Assembly: GCA_050084985.1 (NCBI GenBank)
Contig: JBITNC010000001.1
Coordinates: 59,954,001-60,018,000, forward strand
Direction: 5' to 3'
From: Nageia nagi
Lineage: Eukaryota > Pinophyta
DNA length: 64,000 nt
Position numbers and translations under genes: made by a program. Under the pieces are notes generated by a model. The model saw nothing but the letters and a program-made list of their open reading frames with translations, did not search any database and had not been told where the DNA came from. This document shows positions 35,750 to 46,851 of the stretch, piece by piece (position 1 is the stretch's first letter; every line of letters starts with the position of its first letter).

Positions 35750-36740
35750 TATGATTTTTACATGAATCATGCTATTAGATTCATAACAAAGGTAATATTT
35801 GGCCTGGAAATAGTTAAATACAAACTACTACCAATTAATTACGTATAAATTGTAGCATATACCAACTAAGATTTAGAGCTAAGGGAAATAATGATTCCAA
35901 GAGAGATTGGGATTGCAACATGTCTACACTCCTCCATTCCAAACTTCTATAAGAGTTCTAATATATACTTGGATTGATTGAGATAAGTACAATCTTTGTA
36001 TTGGTACACTTGCATTCCATGGTAGCAATGCAAGAGACCAAGATCAATTATTTCAAATGTTTCCTTAACCTTGGATATACGCTCTTGAATGATTTCATCA
36101 TTATTTCCAATAATCAAAAGATCATCCAAATAAAGGAGAATCAAGACTACATCTTTTCTTTGATCGAGAACATATAGATTAGAGTCAAAAAAGTACTTAG
36201 AGAATCCAATGTCTACAAAGTATTCTAAAATCTTCTTGTACCAGGCTATAGGTGCTTTCTTAAGTCCATATAATAAATTCTTTAGCTTGCATACAAATGA
36301 CTCTTTTACTTCCATAATAAACCCTTCTAGTTGATACAAGTATATTTCCACATCTAAGTTACCATTGAGAAATGCAATCTTAGCATCAATTTGAAAAACT
36401 GTCTATCCTTGAGCTATTGAAAGAGAAAGGATTATCCTAATAATAGGCATATATACCATAAGAGTAAAGGTTGTCTCATAATCTACACCATATTTTTGAG
36501 CAAAACCTTTTGCTACTAACCTTTTCTTATATTTTTCAATATCCTATTGAACTTGAACTTATAGATCCACTTATTTCCAATCACATTCTTCTCATTGGGA
36601 TAAGAAACCAAATTCTAAGTTTTATTTTTCATAAGCATCTCATATTCCACTTTCATGGCTTCCTTCTAGCACTCATGCTTTGAAGATTCTTTGAAAGATG
36701 AGGGCTCATTCTTATTGTCAACTTTTCTAAATAAGAATTT
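35750..36740 (-). pseudogene. Copia-2 reverse transcriptase
   Basis: The open part (36351-35947) has YQLEGFIMEVKESFVCKLKN, LLYGLKKAPIAWYKKI and the catalytic LILLYLDDLLIIG near 36130, with both Asp residues present. TYLNQSKYILELL follows. The N-terminal part (36740-36352) is in other frames with stops. Confidence 0.85.
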
Positions 36741-36767
36741 GTTTAAGGTCATGCTCCTTGTTACCCT

Positions 36768-37459
36768 TTATGTTAGAAAATTTTTCTCCTGAGGTGACTT
36801 GTCTACATCAATATCCAACCAACTAGGTGCAATTGATGAGTCATCTGGATCATCAACATCTTCATTAGAAGCAGATTCCTCTGGAAGTTCATTGAACTTT
36901 ATAACCCTTGAAATAAATGCTCCTTTGTAGGATGGAGAGTAGAACTTATAACCTTTATGTTGATTTTCATAACCCATAAAGATGCATTTTTTATCTTTTT
37001 TATCCAAATTTGTCCTTTTCTCAAAAATAATGTAGGAGAATGCTTCACAAATAAACACCCTAAGATGAGAAATGTTAGGTTTTCTTCTTGACCAAGCCTT
37101 AAATGGAATTTTACCCTGAATGACTTTTGTGGGACACCTATTCAAGGTGTAAATAGTAGTGCTCATGGCTTCACCCCATAAGAAACTAGGAAGATTACCC
37201 AACATGCATCTATCCATCTCCATAATTGTTCTATTTTTTCTTTTGGCAACATCATTTTGCTTAGGAGTGTATGGAATTGTAAACTACCTCTTGATTTCGT
37301 ATTTAGCACAATAGTTATTAAACTCATTGCTATTATATTCTCCCCCATTATCTAATCTCAATGTCTTCATTTTAAGGTTAGTATGATTTTCAACTAAGGC
37401 CTTAAAATTCTTAAAAATTTCAAAGGTTTGATCCTTGTTCTCAAGTATATAGCCAAAAG
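36768..37459 (-). pseudogene. Copia-2 integrase, downstream part
   Basis: After the insertion site the minus strand resumes with ENKDQTFEIFKNFKALVE and MKTLRLDNGGEYNSNEFNN, the second catalytic Asp block (about 37360). The third acidic residue appears as Lys in NDVAKRKNRT near 37240. FLWGEAMSTTIYTLNRCPTK and KCIFMGYENQHKGYKFYSP (36970) complete the C-terminal part. A frame change lies near 37280. The first part of this domain is at 46852-46900, 9.4 kb away. Confidence 0.85.
37455..37459. repeat. Target-site duplication AAAAG (left)
   Basis: Precedes the left Sirevirus-like LTR; repeated at 46847-46851. Confidence 0.93.
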
Positions 37460-39480
37460 TGTTGGATTTCGAGTGACACTGAGAGGGGGGGTGAATCAGT
37501 GTATTAAAAATTATAATCAATTTAATCTTCTTAAATAAAGACAGATTAAAAACCAGAGAGAATTGAGCAAGCACATCAGTACATCACACAACACCAGATG
37601 TAACGAGGTTCACCAGATTGGCTACATCCCCGAACATGACTGCTTGGACACCAATCCAAATCCAGCCATTAAAGAAAGCTTACAGATTCACAGCACCAAC
37701 TGTGAAGGGTAGCACCAACTACCACTTTGCAAAAGCAGCACCTACTGCTTGGAGCACCAACTCCAGCTCTCAAGCACCCACTTGAGATAATATTCAAAAG
37801 GAATAAAGAATACAATTCTAGAAGACCCTCAATGGTCTAGCTCTAATTCTCACTATTTGATCTCTGCACACAGCTCCAAAGTACCATAGTTAAACAATCT
37901 CTATACTGTCTGCATATCCGTTTGCTCACTTCACTTTTTCTTGATACTCCACTCTTTCACACTATTGCCTCCTCTCTTGCACTTCTCTACATGCACATCT
38001 CATTACACACACTTGCCTCCACTCCAGCCCTTCACTATGCACTCATCTCTCTTCACGCACACTTCTCTATCACACAATTCACGCATCACCCTTTTCTTTC
38101 GTTCCCAAGAAAAATGTTACGCATCAAGAAAAACCCCCGAGAATCTGTTCCTATCATTACACATTATCAAAAACAAACTAAAAAATAATCCTTGTTTCTA
38201 ACTGCTCCTACACCAAAGGGATTTCACTAACTGAGTCTACATCTGTTGTAACTGACGAACGCTCCTTTGCTCAATTTAGACAAGTGTACCTCTTTCTCCA
38301 CTAATTTTGGAGATTTGACAGTATCTGATTATTTCTGATAATTTCGGACTCTTTGTCTTCTTCATAATGATATTTCTGTTAATTCCGGACTCTTTGACTT
38401 CTTCATAATGATATTTCTGTTAATTCTGGACTCTTTGTCTCGCTTGTCGGATGTTTATTGTATACAACGTGATGTCATCATCTTCGGACTCCGAAATTAG
38501 AGTAAAACACTTCTCGCATGATGTCATCATCTCTAGACCTTTATCTCCGAACTTTTTGTCTCTGGACTTTTAAACACTTACACCATGATGTCATCATCTC
38601 TGGACTCCGGTAGTAGAGTAAAAATGCTTCCCGCATGATGTCATCATCTTCGGACCTTTATCTTCGGACTTTTGTCTCTGGACTTTTATCTCTGAATGTT
38701 TATCTCCAGACTTTTCAACACCTCCACCATGATGTCATCATCTCTGGACTCTGGTAGTAGAGTAAAAATGCTTCTCGCATGATGTCATCATCTCCGAACC
38801 TTTATCTCCGGACCTTTATCTCCGGACTCTGGTCTTTACCAAAACTCGACTATCTTATCCTCTGTGATGTCATCTTTTTAATCTGAAACATTTTACTTCT
38901 GGGACATTTACTTTATGGACTCCAGAATTTCAATCTCTCTTTGTCGATCTTATCTCTGCATTCTGGAATGCTTTATTCGCTGACTCTGGCTCTTTGATCA
39001 TTCTTTGCTGACCTCATCATCTCCGAAACCCGGTTCTATTCACAAATGTGAACATCGTTCTCCCCGTGACATCATCTCTTACTTTTGGAATGTTTTACTC
39101 GCTAGCTCTGGCTCTTTAATCACTCCTTACTGACCTCATCACTTTCGGACTCCGGTTTTGAGTGATAGCCCAAAATCGTTGACATCATTTCTATCGGAAT
39201 GCTTTATTTACTAACTCCAGCTTTACCAAAATTACTTGTTGACAACATTACAATCATTCATCACCTCCAGAACTCGATCAAAACCTCTGGAACCCGATCA
39301 ACACCTTGTTGACAACAGTTACAGTCACGCTTCACCTCCGGAACTCGATCAATCCTCTGAAACCTGATCAACACCTTGTTAACAACAATTACAATCACAC
39401 TTCACCTCCGGAACCCGATCAAACCTCTGGAACCCGATCGAAACCTTGTTGACAACAATTACAATCACACATACTCAACA
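37460..39480 (-). repeat. Sirevirus-like 3-prime LTR (2021 bp)
   Basis: Starts TGTTGGATTTCG and ends ATACTCAACA on the plus strand. It aligns without gaps to 44826-46846. I counted about 93 mismatches by hand, of which about 5 are transversions. About 80 fall in the last 1.2 kb. It contains no gene. Small open frames near 37922-38201 are antisense to the element and lie in a CT-rich part. Confidence 0.95.
38468..38800. repeat. LTR-internal CATGATGTCATCATCTCCGG array (left LTR)
   Basis: Six copies of 'gatgtcatcatct', each followed by a CCGGA-type motif or its decayed form, lie in this part of the left LTR. The right LTR has the same series at about 45834-46166. More CCGGAACCCGATC units follow up to the LTR end. 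Sireviruses are known for repeated CCGG-containing motifs in their LTRs. Confidence 0.85.
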
Positions 39481-39687
39481 ATCTCCCCCTTTGGAATTGT
39501 TGGCAACACCAACTGATCAGACACCAACATCGGGACTTTTCTCTCCCCCTTTGTCAACAATAACAAAGGGCATTTACAGACTCCCCCTGAGTCCATACAT
39601 GACATTCTCAGGAAACATAAGATACATAGAAACAATATAGGAAGGAAAATTAAGCACTCCCCTTGAGAATGTGACATCCAGAACTAG
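39481..39687 (-). other. Multiple polypurine tracts before the 3-prime LTR
   Basis: The tract touching the LTR reads CCAAAGGGGGAGAT on the minus strand (39481-39494). Similar tracts recur at about 39541-39553, 39580-39590 and 39655-39667. Multiple polypurine tracts are a known Sirevirus trait. Only the first sits at the priming position. Confidence 0.85.
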
Positions 39688-42111
39688 CTAATGCTTGGGA
39701 AGGACAACAACTCCTAGCTTGTTGCGAAGATTTTCGAAGACGTCTTTGGGCAAAGGCTTTGTAAATATGTCGGCTACTTGCTCTGTGGTTGGAACAAAAT
39801 CCAATTGTACTTCTCCTTGTGCCACGTGTTCTTTTAGAAAGTGATATCTGATTGCAATATGCTTTGTTCGTGAGTGCATAACAAGATTTTTGGATATATT
39901 GATTGCACTTGTGTTATCACATAGAACTGATATGGGTTCGTTAATTTCTATACCAAAATCTTTTAGCATCTGCTTCATCCATAGAATCTGTGTGCAGCAA
40001 GAAGTTGCTGCTATATACTCTGCTTCTGCTATAGATAGGGATACTGAGTCTTGCTTTTTACTATGCCAGCTAACAAGATTATTACCCAAATAAAATGCTC
40101 CTCCACTGGTGCTCTTCCTATCATCCACGCATCCTGCCCAGTCTGCATCTGAAAAGGCACTAAGTGTAAGGTCCTTTCCTCTAGGATACCATAAACCATA
40201 TTCTACTGTACCTTTGAGATATCTAAATATTCTTTTTACTGCAGTAACATGTGTTTCTTTGGGATTTGCTTGAAATCGAGCAACCATACATACTGCTTGA
40301 AGAATATCCAGTCTAGTAGCTGTCAAATATAATAAACTTCCAATCATTGACCTGTATTGTGTTTGATCTACTGTTGGTGCTTTATCATCCTTGCTTAATT
40401 TGCAGTCTATCATCATAGGGGTACTCACAGGTTTACAGTCTTCCATGGTAAACTTTTTCAGCATCTCCTTAACATACTTGATTTGAGAAATGAACATGCC
40501 ATTCTTCAACTGATTGATTTGTAAACCAAGAAAAAATGCAAGCTCACCTATCATAGACATCTCAAATTCTGTTTGCATGTTGTCAGCAAGATTTTTACAT
40601 AGCTCATTCTTGCTTCCTCCAAAAATTATATCAGCTACATAGACAACAACAATTAGCTGATTTTCCTTTTCTGATTTAATGTATAAATTGCTATCCACCA
40701 TTCCTTTTCTAAAGCCTTGCTGCTGAAGATATGTATCAAGTCTGGAGTACCATGCTCGAGGTGCCTGTTTTAAACCATACAGAGCCTTCTTTAGTTTGCA
40801 TACCAGATTAGGATTCTCTCCCAATTGGAAACCATCTGGCTGTTCAATATAAAGTTCTTCCTCAATTTTGCCATTTAGAAAGGCTGATTTTACATCCATT
40901 TGATAAACTGTGAAGTCTTTATACACTGCAAAAGCTAAAAACATGCGAATAGCTTCTAATCTGGCCACAGGTGCAAAAGTTTCTTCAAAATCAATTCCTT
41001 CAACTTGAGCATATCCCTTGCAGACAAGTCTAGCTTTATTTCGAACCACTATCCCATCTTCATTCAACTTATTTCGAAAAACCCACTTTGTGCCAATCAC
41101 ATTTTTGTTGGCTGGTCTAGGAACGAGTTCCCATGTTTCATTCTTTTCAATTTGAGTGAGTTCTTCCTCCATTGCTTTCATCCAGCATTTATCTTGGCTA
41201 GCTTCTGAGACATTTTTAGGCTCTATATTGGATAGGAGAGAATAGGTGCTTGAAACCCCTCTGCGAGTTTGGATGCCTGAATGAAGCTCACCAATGATTT
41301 GCTTTTGTGGATGATCCTTGTGCCATCTTTTTGGTGGAATTTTTGAATTTTCATCTTCTTCCAACTCACTTTCTGAAACACTGTTTGGGTTACTTGGCGA
41401 GTTTGAATCTTCTGGTTTCTTCACTTGTGATTGATGTACAGGAGGCTTAGATTTGTTTTTATTCTTTTTATCTTCTTCAACTGAATCTTGATAGTTAGGA
41501 AGATCATCATCATCATTTCTCCTGGGAAGATCTCTTTGCTCATCAACACGAACATCAGCACTATCAACGATTGTTTTTGTCCTTTTATTGTAACACCTGT
41601 ATGCTTTGCTCTTCGAGGAGTAACCAAGAAAGATGCCTTCATCAGATCTATCTTCAAACTTTCCTAAATTTTCTTCTATTCTCTTGATATAGCATTTACT
41701 GCCAAAGATTTTGAAGTGCCTCACCGTAGCTTTTCTTCCAAACCATAATTCATATGGTGTTCTATCTTCATGTGGTCGCATCATACATCTATTTTGAATG
41801 TGCACTGCAGTATGCACTGCTTCTTTCCAGAACCTATCAGCAACATTGCTTTCTATCAGCATTGTTCGAGCCATTTCTTGTACTACTCTATTTTTTCTTT
41901 CAACTACTCCATTTTGTTGTGGAGTTCTTGCTGCAGAGAATTGTCTTTTAATTCCGTGTTGTATGCAAAACTTAGAAAACTCATCAGAAGTGAACTCACC
42001 TCCTCTGTCTGAGCGAAGACATTTAATTCTCCTCTCCATCTGATTTTCTACTTGATTTTTAAATGCTTTGAACATTTCAAATGCTTCAGATTTGTGTTTC
42101 AAAAATTGCAC
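39688..42111 (-). pseudogene. Sirevirus-like pol, part 2: integrase, RT, RNase H
   Basis: 807 codons are open from the stop at 42112-42114 to 39688. The first 130 residues finish the integrase core: [15 protein letters not shown] and [14 protein letters not shown] hold the second Asp and the Glu. RT starts near residue 310 ([20 protein letters not shown]). The catalytic motif near 40627-40641 reads [11 protein letters not shown], so the first Asp of the expected YVDD is Ala (codon at 40633-40635). RNase H (from about residue 655) has [19 protein letters not shown] and [10 protein letters not shown], with acidic residues kept. It is in the same frame as part 1. Confidence 0.93.
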
Positions 42112-43623
42112 CTAAGTCATTCTTGAATAATCATCTATGAACAGAATAAAATACTTATCTCCATTGACGCTTTGTGTTCGCATTGGTCCGCATAGGTCAG
42201 TGTGTATGATTTCCAATGGTCTGCTGGTGTGATATTCTTTCACTTTGAACTTTGCTCGAGTTTGCTTTCCCCTTTGGCATGAATCACAAATATCATTTGC
42301 TGGTTTGCTGATACTGGGCATATCTCTTACTACTCTTTTTGAGCAAATGTTCATCAAGTTTTTAAAACAGATGTGTCCCAATCTCTTATGCCATAGCCAA
42401 TCATCACTCTCCTTGCCTAAAAGACATGATCCCTCTAAAATATCTGATAAGGTGTATAAATTTCCACAGGTTCGTGTACCAACTGCTACAAGTCTACCAC
42501 TATTTGCCCTTTGGATCTCACAGCCATGCTTTTTGAAAATTACATCATGTCCTTTGTCACATATTTGACTGATGCTTAACAAATTATGCTTTAGTCCCAC
42601 AACAAATAATACCTCTTTGAATCTGATGTTTCCGTCATTTATTTTGACTGTCCCTTTGCCGATAATCTGTGCGCCATCATTATTTTTAAATCTTACTGAC
42701 CCACCTTCATATTCCTGTAGTTTTTGAAATTTCTTCTTATCACCTATCATGTGACTTGAGCATCCACTGTCTAATATCCATGGTGATGGTTTGTCTTGAG
42801 CTTTTAATGCTGTTTGAACGATTAAAGACTCTTTATCCTCTTTGAGTTTCTCCTTTTCTTTCCAGACTTGTTTTACTTTTATTTTAGCTTCTTGTTTTTT
42901 ATTATTCTTTTCTTCTTCCTGTGGATGGCTGCTCTGAAACTGTTTATTCTGTCTTATGGAAGGAAATTGTCTCGGTGGAAAGAACCTCATGCCATGATTA
43001 TTTCTGCAGAATCGGGCAATGTGTACATATTCATGACAGTTGTAACACTCAACAGGATACTCCATTAGTGGGCCGAATGCATTCCTAGTAACAAAGGTTC
43101 TTGGAGTGATATTGTACTTACATTCAGAAATTTTGTGTCCATATGCATTGCATTTGAAACAGTATCCATTGAAGGGATAGATATATCTATTATGTTGCTG
43201 AGTACTTCTTGGTCCTGCAGAGTATCTTCTTTTGGAATGCACTTGAGTGAAGCCATCATCCTCCAGTCCTGAGCCACCTTCCTTCTTCTTGGTTTCTTTT
43301 GTGTTTTCCCTTTTTATGTCATTGGAAGATTGTCCTTGTTCATATCCCAGACCAGATTTATCAGAAAACATTCTTTGACTGTTAATGATTTCACTGAGTT
43401 TAGTCGACCTTCCTTCTAGATATTCAAAGGAGCTGATTTTCTTGGTGACTTCCTCTAGTTGCATACGTAGCCCAGTTATTTCTTCTTTGAGCTTACTGCA
43501 ATTTTTAACTTTCACAAGAAGCTGTTCCTCCAAACTCTCATTTATTCTCTTAGATTCTTCCACTTCTATTTTTAAGTTTTCTATAGTATTACTTGCATCA
43601 TCAAGCCTTTTTGAGAGTCTCAT
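42112..43623 (-). pseudogene. Sirevirus-like pol, part 1: coiled coil, zinc knuckles, protease, integrase start
   Basis: 503 codons end in TAG at 42112-42114. Residues 1-75 are a charged coiled coil. Two CX2CX4HX4C knuckles follow (CFKCNAYGHKISEC, CYNCHEYVHIARFC). The protease has WILDSGCSSHM near residue 283, with its catalytic Asp intact. The gag-pre-integrase region has DWLWHKRLGHICFKNLMNI and CDSCQRGKQTRAKF. The integrase core opens with IHTDLCGPM (first Asp) and FILFIDDYSRMT. The stop falls where Copia integrases usually have Trp. The first 23 bases overlap the end of gag in another frame. Confidence 0.93.
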
Positions 43624-44761
43624 TTTTCTTTATTTCTTTCTCCAGTTCGTTCAATGCTATTATTAGTTCTTCTTCAGGATCATACTCAATCTCATAGCCA
43701 TTTTCTTCATCTGTCTCTTCCTTTTTATGTTCTTGGGCATTTTGATTATCTTCATTCAGTTTCTCTTCAAATGCCATAAATAATGCTTCATTGTATTCTT
43801 TTTCTGATTCATTATTGGAATCATCATCAGTGGAGCCTTTATTTCTAGATATGAAGCTTTGTCTATTTGACCTTCTATTTCGAGCATGAGATTTCATTTT
43901 GTGGTTTTTCTCAAGATATGATTCTTGATCATCTTTATCAAATTTTCTATATGGACATTTTGAAATGAAATGACCAATACCACCACAGTTAAAACATTTA
44001 AACGGTAGCTTGCCTTGATATTTACCTGTTCCTCTTTTTAGCTTTCTAACAAAATTTGCTTCTGCTCCATCAGATTGTTCCTCATCGTCAGAATCTATTT
44101 TGGGTTTGGTACTATTATTGGCTTTAAACGCTGCTTCCTTTTCTGAATGTTTTATTTTTTCGATCCTCATTTCATAAGTAGTCAGTGATCCATGCATTTC
44201 ATCCATGCTAAAAGTTTTCAAATCTTTTGCTTCTTCAATAGCAGACACCTTTGAATCAAAATGAGATGTGAGAGATCGTAGTACCTTTTTCACGATGACA
44301 TGATCTTCGATTTCTTCCCCAAGACCTCTGATTGCATTAGTAATTTCATTTACTCTCAACATGTATGCTTCGATGGTTTCATCTTCATTCATCTTTAGAA
44401 CTTCGAATTGAGCTCTATGAGTTTGGAGTTTTGCTTCCTTGACTTTATCATCTCCTTCATGAATGCTCTTCAACTTATTCCATATTTCTTTTGTAGATTT
44501 GCATGCCATAACTTTCACCAGTTCACTGTCCACAAGACCGCACATTAGAGCATTTCTTGCTTTTGCATCATATTCAAATGCCTTTCTTTTTGCTTCATCT
44601 GATGGACCTGTAGGGGGAGGAGTGTAACCCCTTTTTACAGCATCCCATGTACCAAAACCCAATGCACTGAGATAAGTCTTCATTCGAATTTTCCAGAAAC
44701 CATAATTGTTTCCATCAAAGAGAGGTGCCTTGTTAGATGAGAAACCTTCTCCACTTGCCAT
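43601..44761 (-). CDS. Sirevirus-like gag
   Basis: This open frame of 386 residues makes the capsid/nucleocapsid protein. The start at 44761 is 50 bases from the primer site. The N-terminus (LFDGNNYGFWKIRMKTYL, residues 14-31) is DUF4219-like, then a UBN2-type core (about 60-210), then a zinc knuckle CFNCGGIGHFISKC (about residue 258), then an acidic, lysine-rich tail. It ends at TGA in a run where pol continues in another frame. Relatives commonly have one continuous gag-pol frame, so a one-base insertion in the A run near 43607-43611 is likely. The alternative, programmed frameshifting, is not supported by any motif I can see. Confidence 0.9.
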   Translation of the reverse strand: MASGEGFSSNKAPLFDGNNYGFWKIRMKTYLSALGFGTWDAVKRGYTPPPTGPSDEAKRKAFEYDAKARNALMCGLVDSELVKVMACKSTKEIWNKLKSIHEGDDKVKEAKLQTHRAQFEVLKMNEDETIEAYMLRVNEITNAIRGLGEEIEDHVIVKKVLRSLTSHFDSKVSAIEEAKDLKTFSMDEMHGSLTTYEMRIEKIKHSEKEAAFKANNSTKPKIDSDDEEQSDGAEANFVRKLKRGTGKYQGKLPFKCFNCGGIGHFISKCPYRKFDKDDQESYLEKNHKMKSHARNRRSNRQSFISRNKGSTDDDSNNESEKEYNEALFMAFEEKLNEDNQNAQEHKKEETDEENGYEIEYDPEEELIIALNELEKEIKKNETLKKA

Positions 44762-44811
44762 AGTGTCACTACCTGGATCTCCTTAGCTGTTATAGCCTAA
44801 GTAGGAACCTA

Positions 44812-44823
44812 GCTCTGATACCA
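44812..44823 (-). other. Sirevirus-like primer binding site
   Basis: On the minus strand this reads TGGTATCAGAGC, a perfect match to the standard initiator Met tRNA site of plant Copia elements, two bases from the LTR edge. Confidence 0.95.
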
Positions 44824-44825
44824 AT

Positions 44826-46846
44826 TGTTGGATTTCGAGTGACACTAAGAGGGGGGGTGAATCAGTGTATTAAAAATTATAATCAATTTAATCTTCTTAA
44901 ATAAAGATAGATTAAAAACCAAAGAGAATTGAGCAAGCACATCAGTATATCACACAACACCAGATGTAACGAGGTTCACCAGATTGGCTACATCCCCGAA
45001 CATGACTGCTTGGACACCAATCCAAATCCAGCCATTAAAGAAAGCTTACAGATTCACAGCACCAACTATGAAGGGTAGCACCAACTACCACTTTGCAAAA
45101 GCAACACCTACTGCTTGGAGCACCAACTCCAGCTCTCAAGCACCCACTTGAGATAATATTCAAAAGGAATAAAGAATACAGTTCTAGAAGACCCTCAATG
45201 GTCTAGCTCTAATTCTCACTATTTGATCTCTGCACACAGCTCCAAAGTACCATAGTTAAACAATCTCTATACTGTCTGCATATCCGTTTGCTCACTTCAC
45301 TTTTTCTTGATACTCCACTCTTTCACACTATTGCCTCCTCTCTTGCACTTCTCTACATGCACATCTCATTACACACACTTGCCTCCACTCCAGCCCTTCA
45401 CTATGCACTCATCTCTCTTCGTGCACACTTCTCTATCACACAATTCATGCATCACCCTTTTCTTTCGTTCCTAAGAAAAACGTTACGCATCAAGAAAAAC
45501 CCCCGAGAATCTGTTCCTATCATTACACATTATCAAAAACAAACTAAAAAATAATCCTTGTTTCTAACTGCTCCTACACCAAAGGGATTTCACTAACTGA
45601 GTCTGCATCTGTTGTAACTGACGAACGCTCCTTTGCTCAATTTAGACAAGTGTACCTCTTTCTCCACTAATTTTGGAGATTTGACAGTATCTGATTATTT
45701 TTGATAATTCCGGACTCTTTGTCTTCTTCATAATGATATTTCTGTTAATTCTGGACTCTTTGTCTTCTTCATAATGATATTTCTGTTAATTCTGGACTCT
45801 TTGTCTTGCTTGCCGGATGTTTATTGTATACAGCGTGATGTCATCATCTCCAGACTCTGGAAGCAGAGTAAAATGCTTCTCGCATGATGTCATCATCTCC
45901 AGACCTTTATCTCCAGACTTTTTGTTTCCGAACTTTTAAACACTTACACCATGATGTCATCATCTCCAGACTCCAGTAGGAGAGTAAAAATGCTTCCCGC
46001 ATGATGTCATCATCTCCGGACCTTTTTCTTCAGACTTTTGTCTTCAGACTTTTATCTCTGAACATTTATCTCCGGACTTTTCAACACCTCCACCATGATG
46101 TCATCATCTCCGGACTCCGGTAGTAGAGTAAAAATGCTTCTCGCATGATGTCATCATCTCCGGACCTTTATCTCTGGACCTTTATCTCCAGACTCTGGTC
46201 TTTACCAAAACTCGACTATCTTATCCTCTGTGATGTCATCTTTTTAATCCGAAACATTTTACTTCTGGGACATTTACTTTATGGACTCCGGAATTTCAAT
46301 CTCTCTTTGCCGATCTTATCTCTGCATTCTGGAATGCTTTATTCGCTGACTTCGGCTCTTTGATCATTCTTTGCTGACCTCATCGTCTCTGGAACCCGGT
46401 TCTATTCACAAATGTGAACATCGTTCTCCCCGTGACATCATCTCTTACTTCCGGAATGTTTTACTCACTGGCTCTGGCTCTTTAATCGCTCCTTGCTAAC
46501 CTCATCACTTCCGGACTCCAGTTTTGAGTGATAGCCCGAAATCGTTGACGTCATTTCTACCGAAACACTTTGTTTACTAACTTCGGCTTTACCAAAATTA
46601 CTTGTTGACAACATTACAATCATTCATCACCTCCGAAACCCGATCAAAACCTCCAGAACCCAATCAACACCTTGTTGACAACAGTTACAGTCACGCTTCA
46701 CCTCCGGAACTCGGTCAATCCTCCGGAACCCGATCAACACCTTGTTAACAACAATTACAATCACACTTCACCTCCGGAACCCGGTCAAACCTCCGGAACC
46801 CGATCAAAACCTTGTTGACAACAATTACCATCATACATACTCAACA
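44826..46846 (-). repeat. Sirevirus-like 5-prime LTR (2021 bp)
   Basis: Partner of 37460-39480, identical in length. It keeps more intact CCGG motifs than the left LTR in parts, for example near 46105 and 46700-46800, while other sites are decayed only in this copy. Confidence 0.95.
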
Positions 46847-46851
46847 AAAAG
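46847..46851. repeat. Target-site duplication AAAAG (right)
   Basis: Direct repeat of 37455-37459. Confidence 0.93.

Larger units (their letters stand above)
37460..46846 (-). mobile_element. Sirevirus-like Ty1/Copia retrotransposon, nearly complete
   Basis: This 9387-bp element has two LTRs of exactly 2021 bp, TG...CA ends, an AAAAG target duplication, a perfect Met-tRNA primer site and several polypurine tracts before the 3-prime LTR. It encodes gag (386 residues) and pol on the minus strand. There is no envelope ORF, with only 207 bp between pol and LTR. Long LTRs rich in CCGGA repeats, several polypurine tracts and a gag with coiled coil and three zinc knuckles fit the Sirevirus/Maximus lineage. 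It is disabled by a frame change, one stop and an RT active-site change. It lies in the integrase of Copia-2. Confidence 0.93.

Noticed and set aside
37922-38201. Open frames of 86-88 codons in the left LTR, repeated at 45288-45554 in the right LTR
   Set aside because: They run antisense in a CT-rich LTR segment, have low-complexity composition, and are present twice only because the LTR is. I see no start context or domain.
39688-44761. Functional Sirevirus-like element
   Set aside because: The frame change, the stop at 42112-42114 and the altered RT motif rule out an autonomous copy.
44812-44823. Possible tRNA gene, because of the Met-tRNA match
   Set aside because: Only the 12-base primer site is present, with no cloverleaf around it. 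I found no tRNA or rRNA gene in the window.
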